Of a stretch of DNA of 44,892 nucleotides, positions 9,514-18,352 are shown in pieces; positions within the stretch are counted from its first letter, which is position 1, and each line of letters opens with the position of its first letter. Below the pieces are notes generated by a model, which saw only the letters and a program-made list of their open reading frames with translations, did not search any database and was not told the origin of the DNA. Source of the stretch: Chloroflexota bacterium. GTDB lineage: Bacteria > Chloroflexota > Chloroflexia > JAMCWQ01. A program made the translations under genes and the position numbers. The DNA lies in assembly GCA_023480825.1 (NCBI GenBank), contig JAMCWQ010000043.1:1-44892 (forward strand), given 5' to 3'.

Positions 9514-11925
9514 CTAACTACTGCTGGTACTGCTAGTACTGCTGGTACTATAGATGTTGCTCGCACTCAACCCTGCAAGCTGGGACGCCAGGGCATTGCT
9601 TTGAACCTGGAGTTGAGCAAGCGTCGCTTCCATGGTGGCGTACTTAGCTTTGAGGGTTTCTCTCTTAGCGTCCAGCCGGGTCTGCATATCGTTTATCTGA
9701 TCGCTAAGATCCTTGACCTGCTGCTCCGAAGAGGCTTGCTGGCTCGCAAATAACCCATCGGGGGCGGCCAGTTGCTTAAGGTAGTCGTTCAGTGTTATGG
9801 ACAAGCCCTTGGTCTGGAGCCCAACATTGATGGTTTGCTCGCCGGCTTCCAGGATAGGCTTCATAGTCAGTGTTACGCCGGGTATAAGCGTGCTGTTCGT
9901 GCCTCCGGCGGCAATGGTGCCCGTAATGGATTGAGAAGCAGCGCCATCGCTCCGGAAAAACTGAATTGTGATATTGTCTTTCACATCCGCGGTCGTGGTA
10001 ACCTTGTAGTAACCCGCTTCATGGTTGGCAGTGGGGCTGCCGGTGATACTCGCGATGCTGCCGGTGGTTCCGGAAAGGCTGGCGCTATTGGTAAATGCAT
10101 TGAACAGGCCGGCCACGGCCGAAGGGTTGTCGATTAGCGCATTCGCGAGTTTGGTTTCGTCGAGCTGCAGGGTGTAGTCTGAGCCAACTGCACTCCCCAC
10201 CTTCCCGGTGCTGATGCCGATATCGGCAAACGTGCGGTACTTTCCGCTGGCGCCGATGGCCGCTCCGGCAACCAAGGTTCGCAGGGTGGCGTCGATGAGC
10301 GTGACCGAAGGATCGCCAAGGAGTAACCCTGCCTCCTTAGTGTCAGAACTGTATTTAGTCTGGTCTTTGATGGTGCTGATCACGTCGTTGAACTTCGCCA
10401 CGAAGTCCTTTACCGCACTCACCGTTTTATCGGTGTCTTGGCCGATAGTAACCTCCACCGGAGTTGTGCTGGTGGATTTCAGTGTTAGAGTAACCCCGGG
10501 TATGATGCCGGTGACGGTGTTGCTGGCGCTGGATAGCTGCTGGCCATTGGCGACGGAGTCTACGCTATAAAGGGCGTTTTGCCCGATGGTCTGCTCGGCG
10601 TCGAGGATGCCGGTTGCTTGCAGGAAATTGCCGGTGGTGTCTTCCAGCGTAACAATCCTCTCGCCTGTCGTCGTCGATGTCAGCTTCATCCGGTCGGTCA
10701 AGGCGTCATAGCTGGCGATAACGCCGGCGGAAGAAGCGTTGATGCGGCCGATGATATTGTTGATCGTATCGGACTGGTTATAAGTAATAGAGACCCCGTT
10801 TATCTTGAATTCTCCATTGCCACTGCCATCCAGACCAGCTATAGGAGTAACCAGACGGGAATTGGTGAGCGTCTCACTCGTCTTCGTGCCGCCCATTCTG
10901 ACCAGGCTCGTTATGCTGTCCGTCCCGTTTGCGGTTTCTCCGGCGCTCAATCCGCTTCCGCTTCCGGCGTCGGCAATGTTGATCTTGTAACTGGCTCCGG
11001 ACGATCTCTGGGTTAGAGAGATTGTGCCGTCATCGTTCCCGACGGCTAGGACGGTGGAATTGGGCGTGGCGTTGATATCTGCCGCTATGGAAGCAGCATT
11101 CTGGGCGGCGGTGTTCCCGGCGTCGGTCGTCCTCGTCGTGGTGGTCACACCATTGATTGTGATCGCCGTGGAGGCGATTGTCCCCGCCGCTACAGCCGTT
11201 CCCGTTGTAGTGGCGGCGGAGTTCCCGATTACTTGAGCATCCAGTAGCTTGGCGGCGGATAAGAAATTGCTGGTGTCCGACGCCGCGCCGATTTGCAGCT
11301 TCACTCCGGGATCGGATACCAACTTAAGGAGATTGGGGCGCCCGTCGGCATCATTGGCGATGGAGGCGGTGACGCCGATTCCGGAGTTGTTGATCTTCGC
11401 AACAATAGTGTTTGAGCCCGGGGCATCTACTCCGTCGCTCAGGACTGTGTTGGAGTCGATCGTTATCGTCGCCAGGCTGGTCCCCTTGATTGTAAACGTG
11501 CCTGTTGTGGGGGTCAGGCTGAACCCGGCGGCGGACAGCACCGCCGAGGGGTCTATCGCCCGTCCTATGGCCGAGCCACTCGCCATCCGCGTCGCGGTAG
11601 CCAGACGGCTTACGGTAACACTAAATGAACCGTTGGCCGCGGTGGCATCGGCAGTAGAGGTCAGAATGGGTAAGGAAGTGGCGGGCGTATCGGTGACCGC
11701 TGACTTGGAGTTTACGTATGAACTAAGCGTCAGGTTTTGGACAGCCAACTGGAGGGTGGATACCTTGCTCTGCAAATCGGTGAAGGCTGCAGCCTTTTGC
11801 TGGATGGTGGTCTGCTGCTGCTGCAATGCAGTCAGCGGCTGGCTTTCCAGCGCCATAAGTTGGTCGATCATCGACGTCGTGTTTATGCCCGATATTAGCC
11901 CGTCGACGGAGAATGAGCTTGCCAT
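9514..11925 (-). CDS. fliD: Flagellar filament cap protein FliD (long, 803 aa)
   Basis: MASSFSVDGLISGINTTSMIDQLMALESQPLTALQQQQ; C-terminal coiled coil; Ser/Thr tail TSSTSSTSSS. Confidence 0.95.
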   Translation of the reverse strand: MASSFSVDGLISGINTTSMIDQLMALESQPLTALQQQQTTIQQKAAAFTDLQSKVSTLQLAVQNLTLSSYVNSKSAVTDTPATSLPILTSTADATAANGSFSVTVSRLATATRMASGSAIGRAIDPSAVLSAAGFSLTPTTGTFTIKGTSLATITIDSNTVLSDGVDAPGSNTIVAKINNSGIGVTASIANDADGRPNLLKLVSDPGVKLQIGAASDTSNFLSAAKLLDAQVIGNSAATTTGTAVAAGTIASTAITINGVTTTTRTTDAGNTAAQNAASIAADINATPNSTVLAVGNDDGTISLTQRSSGASYKINIADAGSGSGLSAGETANGTDSITSLVRMGGTKTSETLTNSRLVTPIAGLDGSGNGEFKINGVSITYNQSDTINNIIGRINASSAGVIASYDALTDRMKLTSTTTGERIVTLEDTTGNFLQATGILDAEQTIGQNALYSVDSVANGQQLSSASNTVTGIIPGVTLTLKSTSTTPVEVTIGQDTDKTVSAVKDFVAKFNDVISTIKDQTKYSSDTKEAGLLLGDPSVTLIDATLRTLVAGAAIGASGKYRTFADIGISTGKVGSAVGSDYTLQLDETKLANALIDNPSAVAGLFNAFTNSASLSGTTGSIASITGSPTANHEAGYYKVTTTADVKDNITIQFFRSDGAASQSITGTIAAGGTNSTLIPGVTLTMKPILEAGEQTINVGLQTKGLSITLNDYLKQLAAPDGLFASQQASSEQQVKDLSDQINDMQTRLDAKRETLKAKYATMEATLAQLQVQSNALASQLAGLSASNIYSTSSTSSTSSS

Positions 11926-11956
11926 TTCCTACCGTGCCTCCCACCTGCCAGCGCCC

Positions 11957-12307
11957 TTAGCGCCGGTGCTCGCTTACTGCCTGCATGTACGCCCTCAGGT
12001 CCGCTGCCAACTTGGCCAGTTCTTCCGAGGGTATCTCCTGGATCACCTCACCATTATCGGCGTTGACAACCTGCGCCCTGATCCGGTTTGTTTCGTTGTC
12101 GATGATGAAATGCGTGTAAGTTCGTTTGAGGATGCCCTGTGCCAACTGCGTATCGATCTTCAAGGCGGGATCCGGCGTTGTGGCTTGAGCCGCCTTCTCC
12201 CGAGGTGATTCCTCCCGCCGGGCCTTCGGCCAGACCGGCAATTCTACCTGTGGGGCGCTCGCCTTTTGGCCGATAGGTTCTACTTTTTCAATCCCTTGAT
12301 AAGCCAT
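11957..12307 (-). CDS. flaG: FlaG family protein
   Basis: THFIIDNETNRIRAQVVNADNGEVIQEIPSEELAKLAADLRAYM. Confidence 0.92.
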   Translation of the reverse strand: MAYQGIEKVEPIGQKASAPQVELPVWPKARREESPREKAAQATTPDPALKIDTQLAQGILKRTYTHFIIDNETNRIRAQVVNADNGEVIQEIPSEELAKLAADLRAYMQAVSEHRR

Positions 12308-12425
12308 TTCCCTTAGCTCCTTCCTTCTCCAACCAACCCAGAGGCGGCGGATCTGGGCAGGGAAACTTCTCTGATAGTTGTCACGCCTCTAACCATCACT
12401 AAATGCGCATTGGTGATGACTGGTG

Positions 12426-12456
12426 CCGGTGCGGCCGGCGCTGCCGGCCGCACCGG
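12426..12456 (-). terminator. Strong hairpin downstream of fliC (14-bp perfect stem, 3-nt loop)
   Basis: CCGGTGCGGCCGGC-GCT-GCCGGCCGCACCGG about 40 nt past the fliC stop; no clear U-tract. Confidence 0.6.
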
Positions 12457-12497
12457 ATTGCTTCGCCGCGGGACGGTCTCCGGCGGCAGGTCGTCTA

Positions 12498-13676
12498 CTA
12501 CTGTAGCAACTTGAGAACGGACTGAGGGGCCTGATTGGCCTGAGCCAAGACAGCGGTTGCTGCCTGCTGCAGTATCTGGCTCCTCGTGAACGCTACTGTT
12601 TCGGCTGCCATATCTGCATCCCTGATCCGGCTCTCGGATGCCGACAGGTTCTCTCCTGCTACGCCCAAGTTGGCAATCGTGTGCTCGAGCCTGTTCTGAT
12701 ACGCTCCCAACTTGCCCCGCTGGTCGGAAACATTGCTGATGGCGCCGTCGATGACGTCCACCAGGTCCCGGGCCTTAGCGGCGGTGGAGACTGCAGTGTT
12801 GTCGGTTACCTTATCCGAGATGTAGCTGCCGGCGCCGCTGCCGATAGCGGTTGAGCGCATATCGGAGAGGCTGACGGTGATGCGGTCATCGACGTTGCTG
12901 CTGGTGCCCACCTGGAGCGATGCCGAGCCGCTGCCGGCAGCTGTAGTGACATCGCCAAGAGTAGCGAGGTCGGCGGCGATCTGAGCGCCGGTGCCGCCAG
13001 CGCCATTGATAGTGATCTTAACACCCAGCGAGCCGAAGTCTAAGACTTGCTCACCGGAGGCGCCCATCGCGGCTGCGGTTACTGTCACCGAGTTGGTACC
13101 GTCACTCAAGGTAGCGTCAGCGCCGGATGCCGTGAAGGTGAAGGTAGTGCCTGCAACGGCGCCGGAGACATCAACCTTAGAGACCACAGTGGCGCTGGTA
13201 GCAAGGGCTGCGCCGACCGCAACAGAGCTTCCACCAGCGAGGGAAGTGGTAAGTGAGCCGTTGAGGAGCGACTTACCATTGAACTTGGTGGTATTGCCGA
13301 TGCGGTCGATTTCCGAACGCAGGGCGTAAAGCTCATCGCCGATTGCAGTGCGGTCGCTATCGGACAGGGTCTCGTTACCGGCTTGGACAGCCAACTCCCG
13401 CATTCTTTGGAGCAGGCTGTGGACCTCGTTCAGGGAACCTTCAGCGGTTTGGATCATAGAGATACCGTCTTGGGAGTTGCGGGAAGCTTGGTTGAGTCCA
13501 TTGATCTGGGCTCTCAACTTCTCGCTGATGCTCAAGCCGGCGGCGTCATCGCCTGCGCGGTTGATCCTCAGGCCGCTGGAGAGTCTTTCAACCTGTTTTC
13601 CAAAGGCTGTAGCGTTGATGTTGAGGTTACGCTGGGCATTTAGCGCTTCGATGTTGGTATTGATTCGGACTGACAT
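12498..13676 (-). CDS. fliC: Flagellin FliC/Hag
   Basis: MSVRINTNIEALNAQRNLNINATAFGKQVERLSSGLRINRAGDDAAGLSISEKLRAQINGL; C-terminal QAATAVLAQANQAPQSVLKLLQ. Start moved from 13712 to ATG 13676 because GAGGAGG (13684-13690) is a 7-nt-spaced SD. Confidence 0.97.
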   Translation of the reverse strand: MSVRINTNIEALNAQRNLNINATAFGKQVERLSSGLRINRAGDDAAGLSISEKLRAQINGLNQASRNSQDGISMIQTAEGSLNEVHSLLQRMRELAVQAGNETLSDSDRTAIGDELYALRSEIDRIGNTTKFNGKSLLNGSLTTSLAGGSSVAVGAALATSATVVSKVDVSGAVAGTTFTFTASGADATLSDGTNSVTVTAAAMGASGEQVLDFGSLGVKITINGAGGTGAQIAADLATLGDVTTAAGSGSASLQVGTSSNVDDRITVSLSDMRSTAIGSGAGSYISDKVTDNTAVSTAAKARDLVDVIDGAISNVSDQRGKLGAYQNRLEHTIANLGVAGENLSASESRIRDADMAAETVAFTRSQILQQAATAVLAQANQAPQSVLKLLQ

Positions 13677-13706
13677 TTTCTGGCCTCCTCTGCCATGTTT
13701 CTTGCC

Positions 13707-13729
13707 GAGCACGATTTCCTTTCGTGCTC
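13707..13729 (-). promoter_or_regulatory. Predicted CsrA-binding hairpin in the flagellin leader
   Basis: RNA GAGCACGA-AAGGAAA-UCGUGCUC: perfect 8-bp stem with GGA in the 7-nt loop; a second GGA lies in the SD about 31 nt downstream. Confidence 0.6.
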
Positions 13730-13851
13730 AGTCCCTGATAGACTTTGGTTAAAGCTTCATTGGTAACACTGGCCTGCCATTTGACCGGTCTCCCCACCAC
13801 CGTCGCCGGCAACCCAGACGATGGCGGTACCAAATTCACCTCCCAATCTGA

Positions 13852-13878
13852 TTATCGGCAGAGGCATCATGAACTTGA
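13852..13878 (-). promoter_or_regulatory. Sigma-28 (FliA)-type promoter of fliC
   Basis: Minus strand TCAAGTTC-N11-GCCGATAA versus consensus TAAAGTTT-N11-GCCGATAA: perfect -10, 6/8 at -35, exact spacing. Confidence 0.85.
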
Positions 13879-14079
13879 GGGCTTTCCACTTGCCGTTCCA
13901 TAGCTGTTTGCGAGCCATGTTTGAGCGTGCGCCCCTCCGCGCCGGGACGCCGGCTTTTCGATTGGCCGGCCTGCATGGCTTGGCATACTGGACACTGGAT
14001 TTTCAGTGAGACTACCCCGGCAAGTAAGGACCCCGGTTCTCCAGTAGCCAGGCCGGAGGTCCCCGGCATGAGAGGATAG

Positions 14080-14105
14080 GAGAGGCGCACCGGAGTGCGC
14101 CTCTC
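14080..14105 (-). terminator. Perfect 11-bp hairpin between csrA and fliC, candidate terminator
   Basis: GAGAGGCGCAC-TCCG-GTGCGCCTCTC on the minus strand followed by a pyrimidine-rich CTATCCTCTCAT. Confidence 0.5.
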
Positions 14106-14278
14106 AAGAATTATGCAGTGGAATTGCTTAGGGAGCCAGACGCTCCGTAACATGACAGTACCAGCTCTGGCTGATCAAAATGAACACTCCTGTGGTGGCC
14201 TCGCCCAGCGGAGCGACTGATTGGGAAATTGAGAACCTCCAAAGTGCCCGAGGTGGGTCATGACTTCCCGTAGCGGCA

Positions 14279-14563
14279 TCACCTGGCCTGAGGGTCTAGG
14301 TCTCTATCTGTTGCTGATGAGGTGCTAGGGGCCAGCTTCACCTTGGCCAGGCTTTCCAGGCCCTGCTTGGCAGACTGCCGGCCGCTGGCGGCCTCGCGGT
14401 TCTCCTGCTTGATCTGATCGCAGAGCTCATGCCGGAGGATAGTGACGGATTTGGGCGCGGATATCCCGATCTTGATGCGATCTCCGTCGACATCGAGGAT
14501 GGTGAGCACTACGTCCTTGTCTATGAGAAGGCTTTCGCCCGGGCGCCGCGTTAGAACTAACAT
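14279..14563 (-). CDS. csrA: Translational regulator CsrA with C-terminal extension
   Basis: MLVLTRRPGESLLIDKDVVLTILDVDGDRIKIGISAPKSVTILRHEL. Confidence 0.96.
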   Translation of the reverse strand: MLVLTRRPGESLLIDKDVVLTILDVDGDRIKIGISAPKSVTILRHELCDQIKQENREAASGRQSAKQGLESLAKVKLAPSTSSATDRDLDPQAR

Positions 14564-14568
14564 GTCAC

Positions 14569-15015
14569 CTACTCCCCCTCTGCTTCGAGGCTCACAGGAT
14601 AGTGGAGGGAAAAGCGCTCATCCTGTATGACCAGTTGTTTTGCCAGCTTTGTCTTAACGTTTACCACAATCGGCCCGGCGAGATTGGCCGTAATGCGAAG
14701 GGGCTCTTGCCTTATGGTAAGTGTACAAAGAACGAGGGCATCTTTGGCGTCGCTGAGGCCAATCGCCTCCTGCTCTCGCGAGGACATTTGGATGTCATAG
14801 CCCTCGATCAGACAGTCAGGAGAGGTGACGAGGAAACAGATGTCCTCGTCGTCAAGACAGACCATTCTCAGTATTGGCTGGCCGTTGTCACTCTCGATCA
14901 CGAACCGCCGCCAATTCTCGAAGCCGATCATACCTTCGGGAAACGTGATTATCTCGCCCGCGTAGCCCTGCAGTTCTTTGTCGCCCATTCCTTTAGCTGA
15001 CTTCGTACTAGTCAA
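14569..15015 (-). CDS. fliW: Flagellar assembly factor FliW
   Basis: ITFPEGMIGFENWRRFVI; LCTLTIRQEPLRITANLAGPIVVNVKTKLAKQLVIQDERFSLHYPV. Confidence 0.95.
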   Translation of the reverse strand: MTSTKSAKGMGDKELQGYAGEIITFPEGMIGFENWRRFVIESDNGQPILRMVCLDDEDICFLVTSPDCLIEGYDIQMSSREQEAIGLSDAKDALVLCTLTIRQEPLRITANLAGPIVVNVKTKLAKQLVIQDERFSLHYPVSLEAEGE

Positions 15016-15055
15016 TTTTGTCCCTCACTCGATAGACGAATTGGCACCAACCATC

Positions 15056-15937
15056 TTATCTGAGAAAGTCGATTAGGCTTGGCTGGAGCGTCTTGGCGGC
15101 CGCGCCCAAAGCTGCCTGGTACAGTGTCTGCTCGGTAGCCAGCTTAGTGATCACGTCAGCCATGTCGGTATCCTCTGCCTTGGAAAGTAGGTCCGCCAGA
15201 TAGCCCTGCACCTCGCTAATCTGGGTGTCACTGCCCTCCAGCCGGTTCACCCTGGCACCCACTTCTGCTCGAGCCGATAAGACGGTATCGATGGCCGCGT
15301 CTATGCTGTTCAGAGTATCGGAGATTCCCTTCGTATCGTCGGCTTCGAGGCTTTGATATAGGCGGATGAGCACATCGAAGACCGGCGTCAGAGCCTGTTC
15401 GCCATCCGTGTTTACCTGGATAGTGGTGGCGGAGCCTATTTCCCGTGGGATGGCTCCATGGTCGCCGTTGTAGGTCACTGAGGAGCCATCGCCGGCAAGG
15501 GTGAAGGGAGCGGTGTCCGTTTGGAAGCCGGCAAAAATGTAGCGGCCCTCATACGTCGAGTTGCCTACTTGCACAGCGTTCTCCAGCAACTGGCGGACTT
15601 CCAAAGCGATCGCGTGCCTCTGCTCGCTCCCGATAGTGTCGTTGGCGCCGTTGGTAGCCAATTCGGTCGCCCTTATCAGAAGGTCGTTGACGGCGCCCAG
15701 GTTCACATCGGTGGTATTAAGCCATGATTTGGCGGAATCGATGCTGCGAGAGTACTGGTCGTTCTGCTCCATGGTGGAGCGAAGCGTAAGGGCGCGCACC
15801 AAGGCGACCGGGTCATCGGATAGGTTGTTGAGCCGCTTTCCCGAGGACATCTGCGCCTGGTACTTCTCCATACGCTGCACGTTTTGGGCGAGGTTATTAA
15901 GCACCGTGTTGCTCATCATCTGACTTGTGACGCGCAT
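15056..15937 (-). CDS. flgL: Hook-filament junction protein FlgL
   Basis: MRVTSQMMSNTVLNNLAQNVQRMEKYQAQMSSGKRLNNLSDDPVALVRALTLRS. Confidence 0.95.
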   Translation of the reverse strand: MRVTSQMMSNTVLNNLAQNVQRMEKYQAQMSSGKRLNNLSDDPVALVRALTLRSTMEQNDQYSRSIDSAKSWLNTTDVNLGAVNDLLIRATELATNGANDTIGSEQRHAIALEVRQLLENAVQVGNSTYEGRYIFAGFQTDTAPFTLAGDGSSVTYNGDHGAIPREIGSATTIQVNTDGEQALTPVFDVLIRLYQSLEADDTKGISDTLNSIDAAIDTVLSARAEVGARVNRLEGSDTQISEVQGYLADLLSKAEDTDMADVITKLATEQTLYQAALGAAAKTLQPSLIDFLR

Positions 15938-15949
15938 GGAAATCCTCCG

Positions 15950-17356
15950 TTACCGCCCTACAAGGCCCATATTATTGATGATGGTATTGAGCGTTTCATC
16001 GAATGTCGTCACGATGCGGGCTGCCGCCTGATACGCTCTCTGGAATTTGATCAGGTTGGTAGCCTCTTCGTCAGTCGAGACACCGGAGTAGGAGTCTCTC
16101 TGTCTCTGCAGATACTGCACCAACACGTCTTGATTGTCGGCAAGATTGGAGGCGCCGTTTATCTCGACGCCCAATTCCGAGACCATGGATTTGTAGAACT
16201 CGCCAATAGTCGTATTGGATGTGCCGATGGTGACGGCGGTATCCTGCAATCCGGCGATAGCGAGAGCGTTGCGGCCGTCTCCGGGTGAGTCGATTGCGCT
16301 GGCCGCAGCAATACTGGCAAGGTTGCCCTGGATATCGGCGCTGATAGCTATGTCATCGGCTCCAGTGCCGGTGAAGAAGTCGACCCCGGTGGTGCCGTTG
16401 AGCCCATAGCCTGCCCGGTGAATCGTATTCACCTGGGTGATCAACGCGGAAGTGAGGTCTTGAAGCTGGTTGATCTCTTTGGTGAGCACGTCGTCCCGGG
16501 CCTCGTAATAGCCCTTGATCTCTCCGCTAATCACGTTGATGGGTGACCCGCTATCGGGCCAAACCAGAATATCATCGCCATTGGCATTGAGCGCCGTGCC
16601 GACTGTATTGGTGCCGGCGCCATCGACCAAAGCGTGCCCGTCGAGAAACACGGAAACGGAGCCGTTGGACATCTCGTTGTAGGAGACCCGGACCACCGAC
16701 GATAGATCGTCCAGCAGGACGTCTCGCTTATCCCGAAGGTCATTTGCCTGGTCTCCAACGGCCTGGACCGCCGAAATCTGAGCGTTGAGGGCGGCGATCT
16801 GCGAGGCCTTGCTGTTGATGTCATCGACTTTGACCTGCACCTGCTTGTTCATATCGGCCCTGATCTGGGTCAGTTCCTGATAATCGCGATGCAGGGTGGA
16901 GATCAAATTGCCGGCCTGCTGGCGCAGGGTTGCCCGGGCGGCCGTGTTCTGGGGATCGTTACTAAGCTCTCGCCATCCGGTGAAGAATTGGCTCAGTATT
17001 GTGCTCAGACCGACGTCTGAGGGCTCATTGATGATGGTCTGGACTTGATTGAGGCTGTCTCGCCGGACCGAATAGCGGCCCAATTCGGTTTCTTCAGACC
17101 TGATCTGTTGGTCGACAAATATGTTGCGGGTGCGGCTAATCAGGGAGACTTCCACCCCGGTGCCCACCTGCCCGGCCGATGCGCTGCGGTTGAATGCGGC
17201 AACGGTGTACGGCGGTGTAGTCACGAAGCTGACAACCTGGCGCGAAAATCCGGGGGTATTGGCATTGGCCATGTTGTGGTTGGTGACGTCCAACGCTTGC
17301 TGCTGCGCCATGAGGGCTCGCATCGCCGTATTGAGGCCGAAGAAGGTTGAGGTCAA
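15950..17356 (-). CDS. flgK: Hook-filament junction protein FlgK
   Basis: FFGLNTAMRALMAQQQALDVTNHNMANANTPGFSRQVV; C-terminal EATNLIKFQRAYQAAARIVTTFDETLNTIINNM. Confidence 0.96.
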   Translation of the reverse strand: MTSTFFGLNTAMRALMAQQQALDVTNHNMANANTPGFSRQVVSFVTTPPYTVAAFNRSASAGQVGTGVEVSLISRTRNIFVDQQIRSEETELGRYSVRRDSLNQVQTIINEPSDVGLSTILSQFFTGWRELSNDPQNTAARATLRQQAGNLISTLHRDYQELTQIRADMNKQVQVKVDDINSKASQIAALNAQISAVQAVGDQANDLRDKRDVLLDDLSSVVRVSYNEMSNGSVSVFLDGHALVDGAGTNTVGTALNANGDDILVWPDSGSPINVISGEIKGYYEARDDVLTKEINQLQDLTSALITQVNTIHRAGYGLNGTTGVDFFTGTGADDIAISADIQGNLASIAAASAIDSPGDGRNALAIAGLQDTAVTIGTSNTTIGEFYKSMVSELGVEINGASNLADNQDVLVQYLQRQRDSYSGVSTDEEATNLIKFQRAYQAAARIVTTFDETLNTIINNMGLVGR

Positions 17357-17378
17357 CTTGCTACACCCTTTCCAAATC

Positions 17379-17924
17379 TCAGACGCAATGCTCGATCAAT
17401 CGTTTAGAGTTCCTGCTCGCGGTAACGGTCGAGCCCGAGGCACTGTAAGCGAAATCTCTCGACTGCAGCCCGACGACAAAGGACAGCGACTGCTGAACAT
17501 TGGATAGCAGCCGCACCAGCATGGCGGCGTTCTGCTCATTGGACTCCGAGACGGCGGCTACAAGTCTGTTCAGTCTCTCATGAGCACGCGCCAGGTCTGC
17601 TCGTTTCTCATCAGGCGACAAATCGATTAGTGCGGACATGGTCAAAGCACCGGTCGCGAAGCCGTTTTGCCCGGCCCAATCATCCAACAACTGTTTGCGT
17701 TGCTGCTCGATGGCATCAACTCTATCGAGGACATCCTTCTTTGATGATATGGCCTTTTCCAGCTTGGCAAGGTCTCGTGTCCTCGTAGCCGTTCTCTCTT
17801 GCCCAGCCAGGGTGAGCATTCGCTCCAATAGATTTCCCTCTTCTTGGAGAAGGGAAAGGAGTGGCCGCAGCGACTGCCAGCGGGCCGATTCTACAGACTT
17901 GTCTTGCCGATCAAGCTTTCTCAT
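17379..17924 (-). CDS. flgN: FlgN-family export chaperone
   Basis: Helical protein between flgM and flgK: LLSLLQEEGNLLERMLTLAGQERTATRTRDLAKLEKAISSKKDVLDRVDAIEQQRKQLL. Confidence 0.85.
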   Translation of the reverse strand: MRKLDRQDKSVESARWQSLRPLLSLLQEEGNLLERMLTLAGQERTATRTRDLAKLEKAISSKKDVLDRVDAIEQQRKQLLDDWAGQNGFATGALTMSALIDLSPDEKRADLARAHERLNRLVAAVSESNEQNAAMLVRLLSNVQQSLSFVVGLQSRDFAYSASGSTVTASRNSKRLIEHCV

Positions 17925-18249
17925 CTATTCTTCCACCGAGGAGCTTGCCGGCAAGTTTCTCCGCGGACACTTCGTAAGTGCCTGCTTGGATCTGGTTCTT
18001 GATTGTCTGCACTTTCTCCTCGCGCACGTCAGTGGCTTTGGAGACAATATCTCGCAGCTTCTGCAACTCCTTGCTTTCCGGAGAAAGCTGAACCGCGTCG
18101 ACCTGTCGACGTACCTGAGCCGATGGCTGGACCCCATCGTCACCCGGAACGCGCCGGACTTGCTCGGTTTGGACGGTCTTGTCTTCTACCTTGTTGATCT
18201 TTTGCTGATACGCTTGGATAGCCTGAGAACCTATCTTCTGAATTACCAT
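17911..18249 (-). CDS. flgM: Anti-sigma-28 factor FlgM
   Basis: DAVQLSPESKELQKLRDIVSKATDVREEKVQTIKNQIQAGTYEVSAEKLAGKLL. Confidence 0.92.
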   Translation of the reverse strand: MVIQKIGSQAIQAYQQKINKVEDKTVQTEQVRRVPGDDGVQPSAQVRRQVDAVQLSPESKELQKLRDIVSKATDVREEKVQTIKNQIQAGTYEVSAEKLAGKLLGGRIDEKA

Positions 18250-18294
18250 CTAATGCCCTCTCTTGCTAAGACCACTGGCCTTCCCCTACGGGTA

Positions 18295-18321
18295 TTATCG
18301 GCACTATTTATATCACACTTA
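18295..18321 (-). promoter_or_regulatory. Sigma-28 (FliA)-type promoter of flgM-flgN-flgK-flgL-fliW-csrA
   Basis: Minus strand TAAGTGTG-N11-GCCGATAA: perfect -10 octamer, exact spacing, partial -35. Confidence 0.75.
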
Positions 18322-18352
18322 AGGCCGGCAGCCATGCACCTTTTCACGCACA

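Noticed and set aside
13836-14153. Minus-strand 105-aa ORF with a CPVC motif in the csrA-fliC gap
   Set aside because: Covers the hairpin and sigma-28 promoter; single CxxC, no credible RBS or family.
15270-15280. GCCGATAA on the plus strand inside flgL, and further copies inside fliR and the rhodanese gene
   Set aside because: Within coding sequence, with no suitable -35 or downstream gene; chance matches.
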